The translations under genes were made by a program, and so were the position numbers. 22,967 nucleotides of DNA from Gammaproteobacteria bacterium (GTDB lineage: Bacteria; Pseudomonadota; Gammaproteobacteria; JAJDOJ01): positions 1 to 22,967 of the forward strand of contig JALVEU010000315.1 of the NCBI GenBank assembly GCA_027030565.1, written 5' to 3'. Below the pieces are notes generated by a model that saw only the letters and a list, made by a program, of their open reading frames with translations, was not told the origin of the DNA and ran no database searches. Shown here piece by piece: positions 22,950 to 22,967 of the stretch. The stretch's first letter is position 1. The number at the start of each line of letters is the position of its first letter.

Positions 22950-22967
22950 GCGATAGGGGGCGCTGTC

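Overview
The window is GC-rich DNA packed with genes that often overlap by 4 to 19 bases. The content suggests a gammaproteobacterium, possibly a halophilic or haloalkaliphilic one: MgtE, a RatA/COQ10-type START protein, an OprO/OprP-type porin, exported haem proteins, and enzymes of glucosylglycerate, an osmolyte and nitrogen-sparing solute. The taxonomic guess is inference. I saw no tRNA, rRNA, CRISPR array, insertion sequence or phage gene.

Layout. (1) 1-2039: end of mgtE, a START-domain gene coupled to it, an exported ankyrin protein, and on the minus strand a standalone type II phosphomannose-isomerase-like cupin and a 75-residue orphan. (2) 2305-5324, minus: a two-gene operon of a GT4 glycosyltransferase and a GH13_18 sugar phosphorylase. 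(3) 5581-10550, minus: a tight four-gene operon of a P-loop NTPase, an ABC exporter with degenerate motifs, an alpha/beta hydrolase and a porin. (4) 11020-12847, minus: ECF sigma factor, membrane anti-sigma factor and cytochrome P460. (5) 13077-15978: an exported truncated haemoglobin and a secreted Asp-rich protein (minus), divergent from a DUF5666-type lipoprotein (plus). (6) 16216-20720, plus: an M20-peptidase-like protein, glucosyl-3-phosphoglycerate synthase (GpgS), a second glycosyltransferase and a HAD hydrolase. (7) 20745 to the right edge, minus: a dicarboxylate symporter fused to a periplasmic solute-binding domain.

How they may work together. Regions 2 and 6 look like two halves of one glucosylglycerate system: GpgS makes glucosyl-3-phosphoglycerate, the HAD protein is the only phosphatase candidate nearby, two glycosyltransferases could extend the product, and the GH13_18 enzyme could recycle it by phosphorolysis. 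The M20-like protein has lost the catalytic Glu pair, and the HAD protein has Tyr where phosphatases have the second Asp of motif I, so both need a revised role.

Regions 3, 4 and 5 seem tied together by transcription. The ECF sigma operon, the P-loop/ABC/hydrolase/porin operon and the lipoprotein gene each have upstream the same two-part promoter-like signature, GGGAATA - 15 or 16 bases - TGTTNRC. Two of these sites are also embedded in a 40-bp element that matches at 35 of 40 positions without gaps. This points to an envelope-stress or nitrosative-stress regulon that includes an export-like operon of unknown function. It is the best candidate here for an undescribed system.
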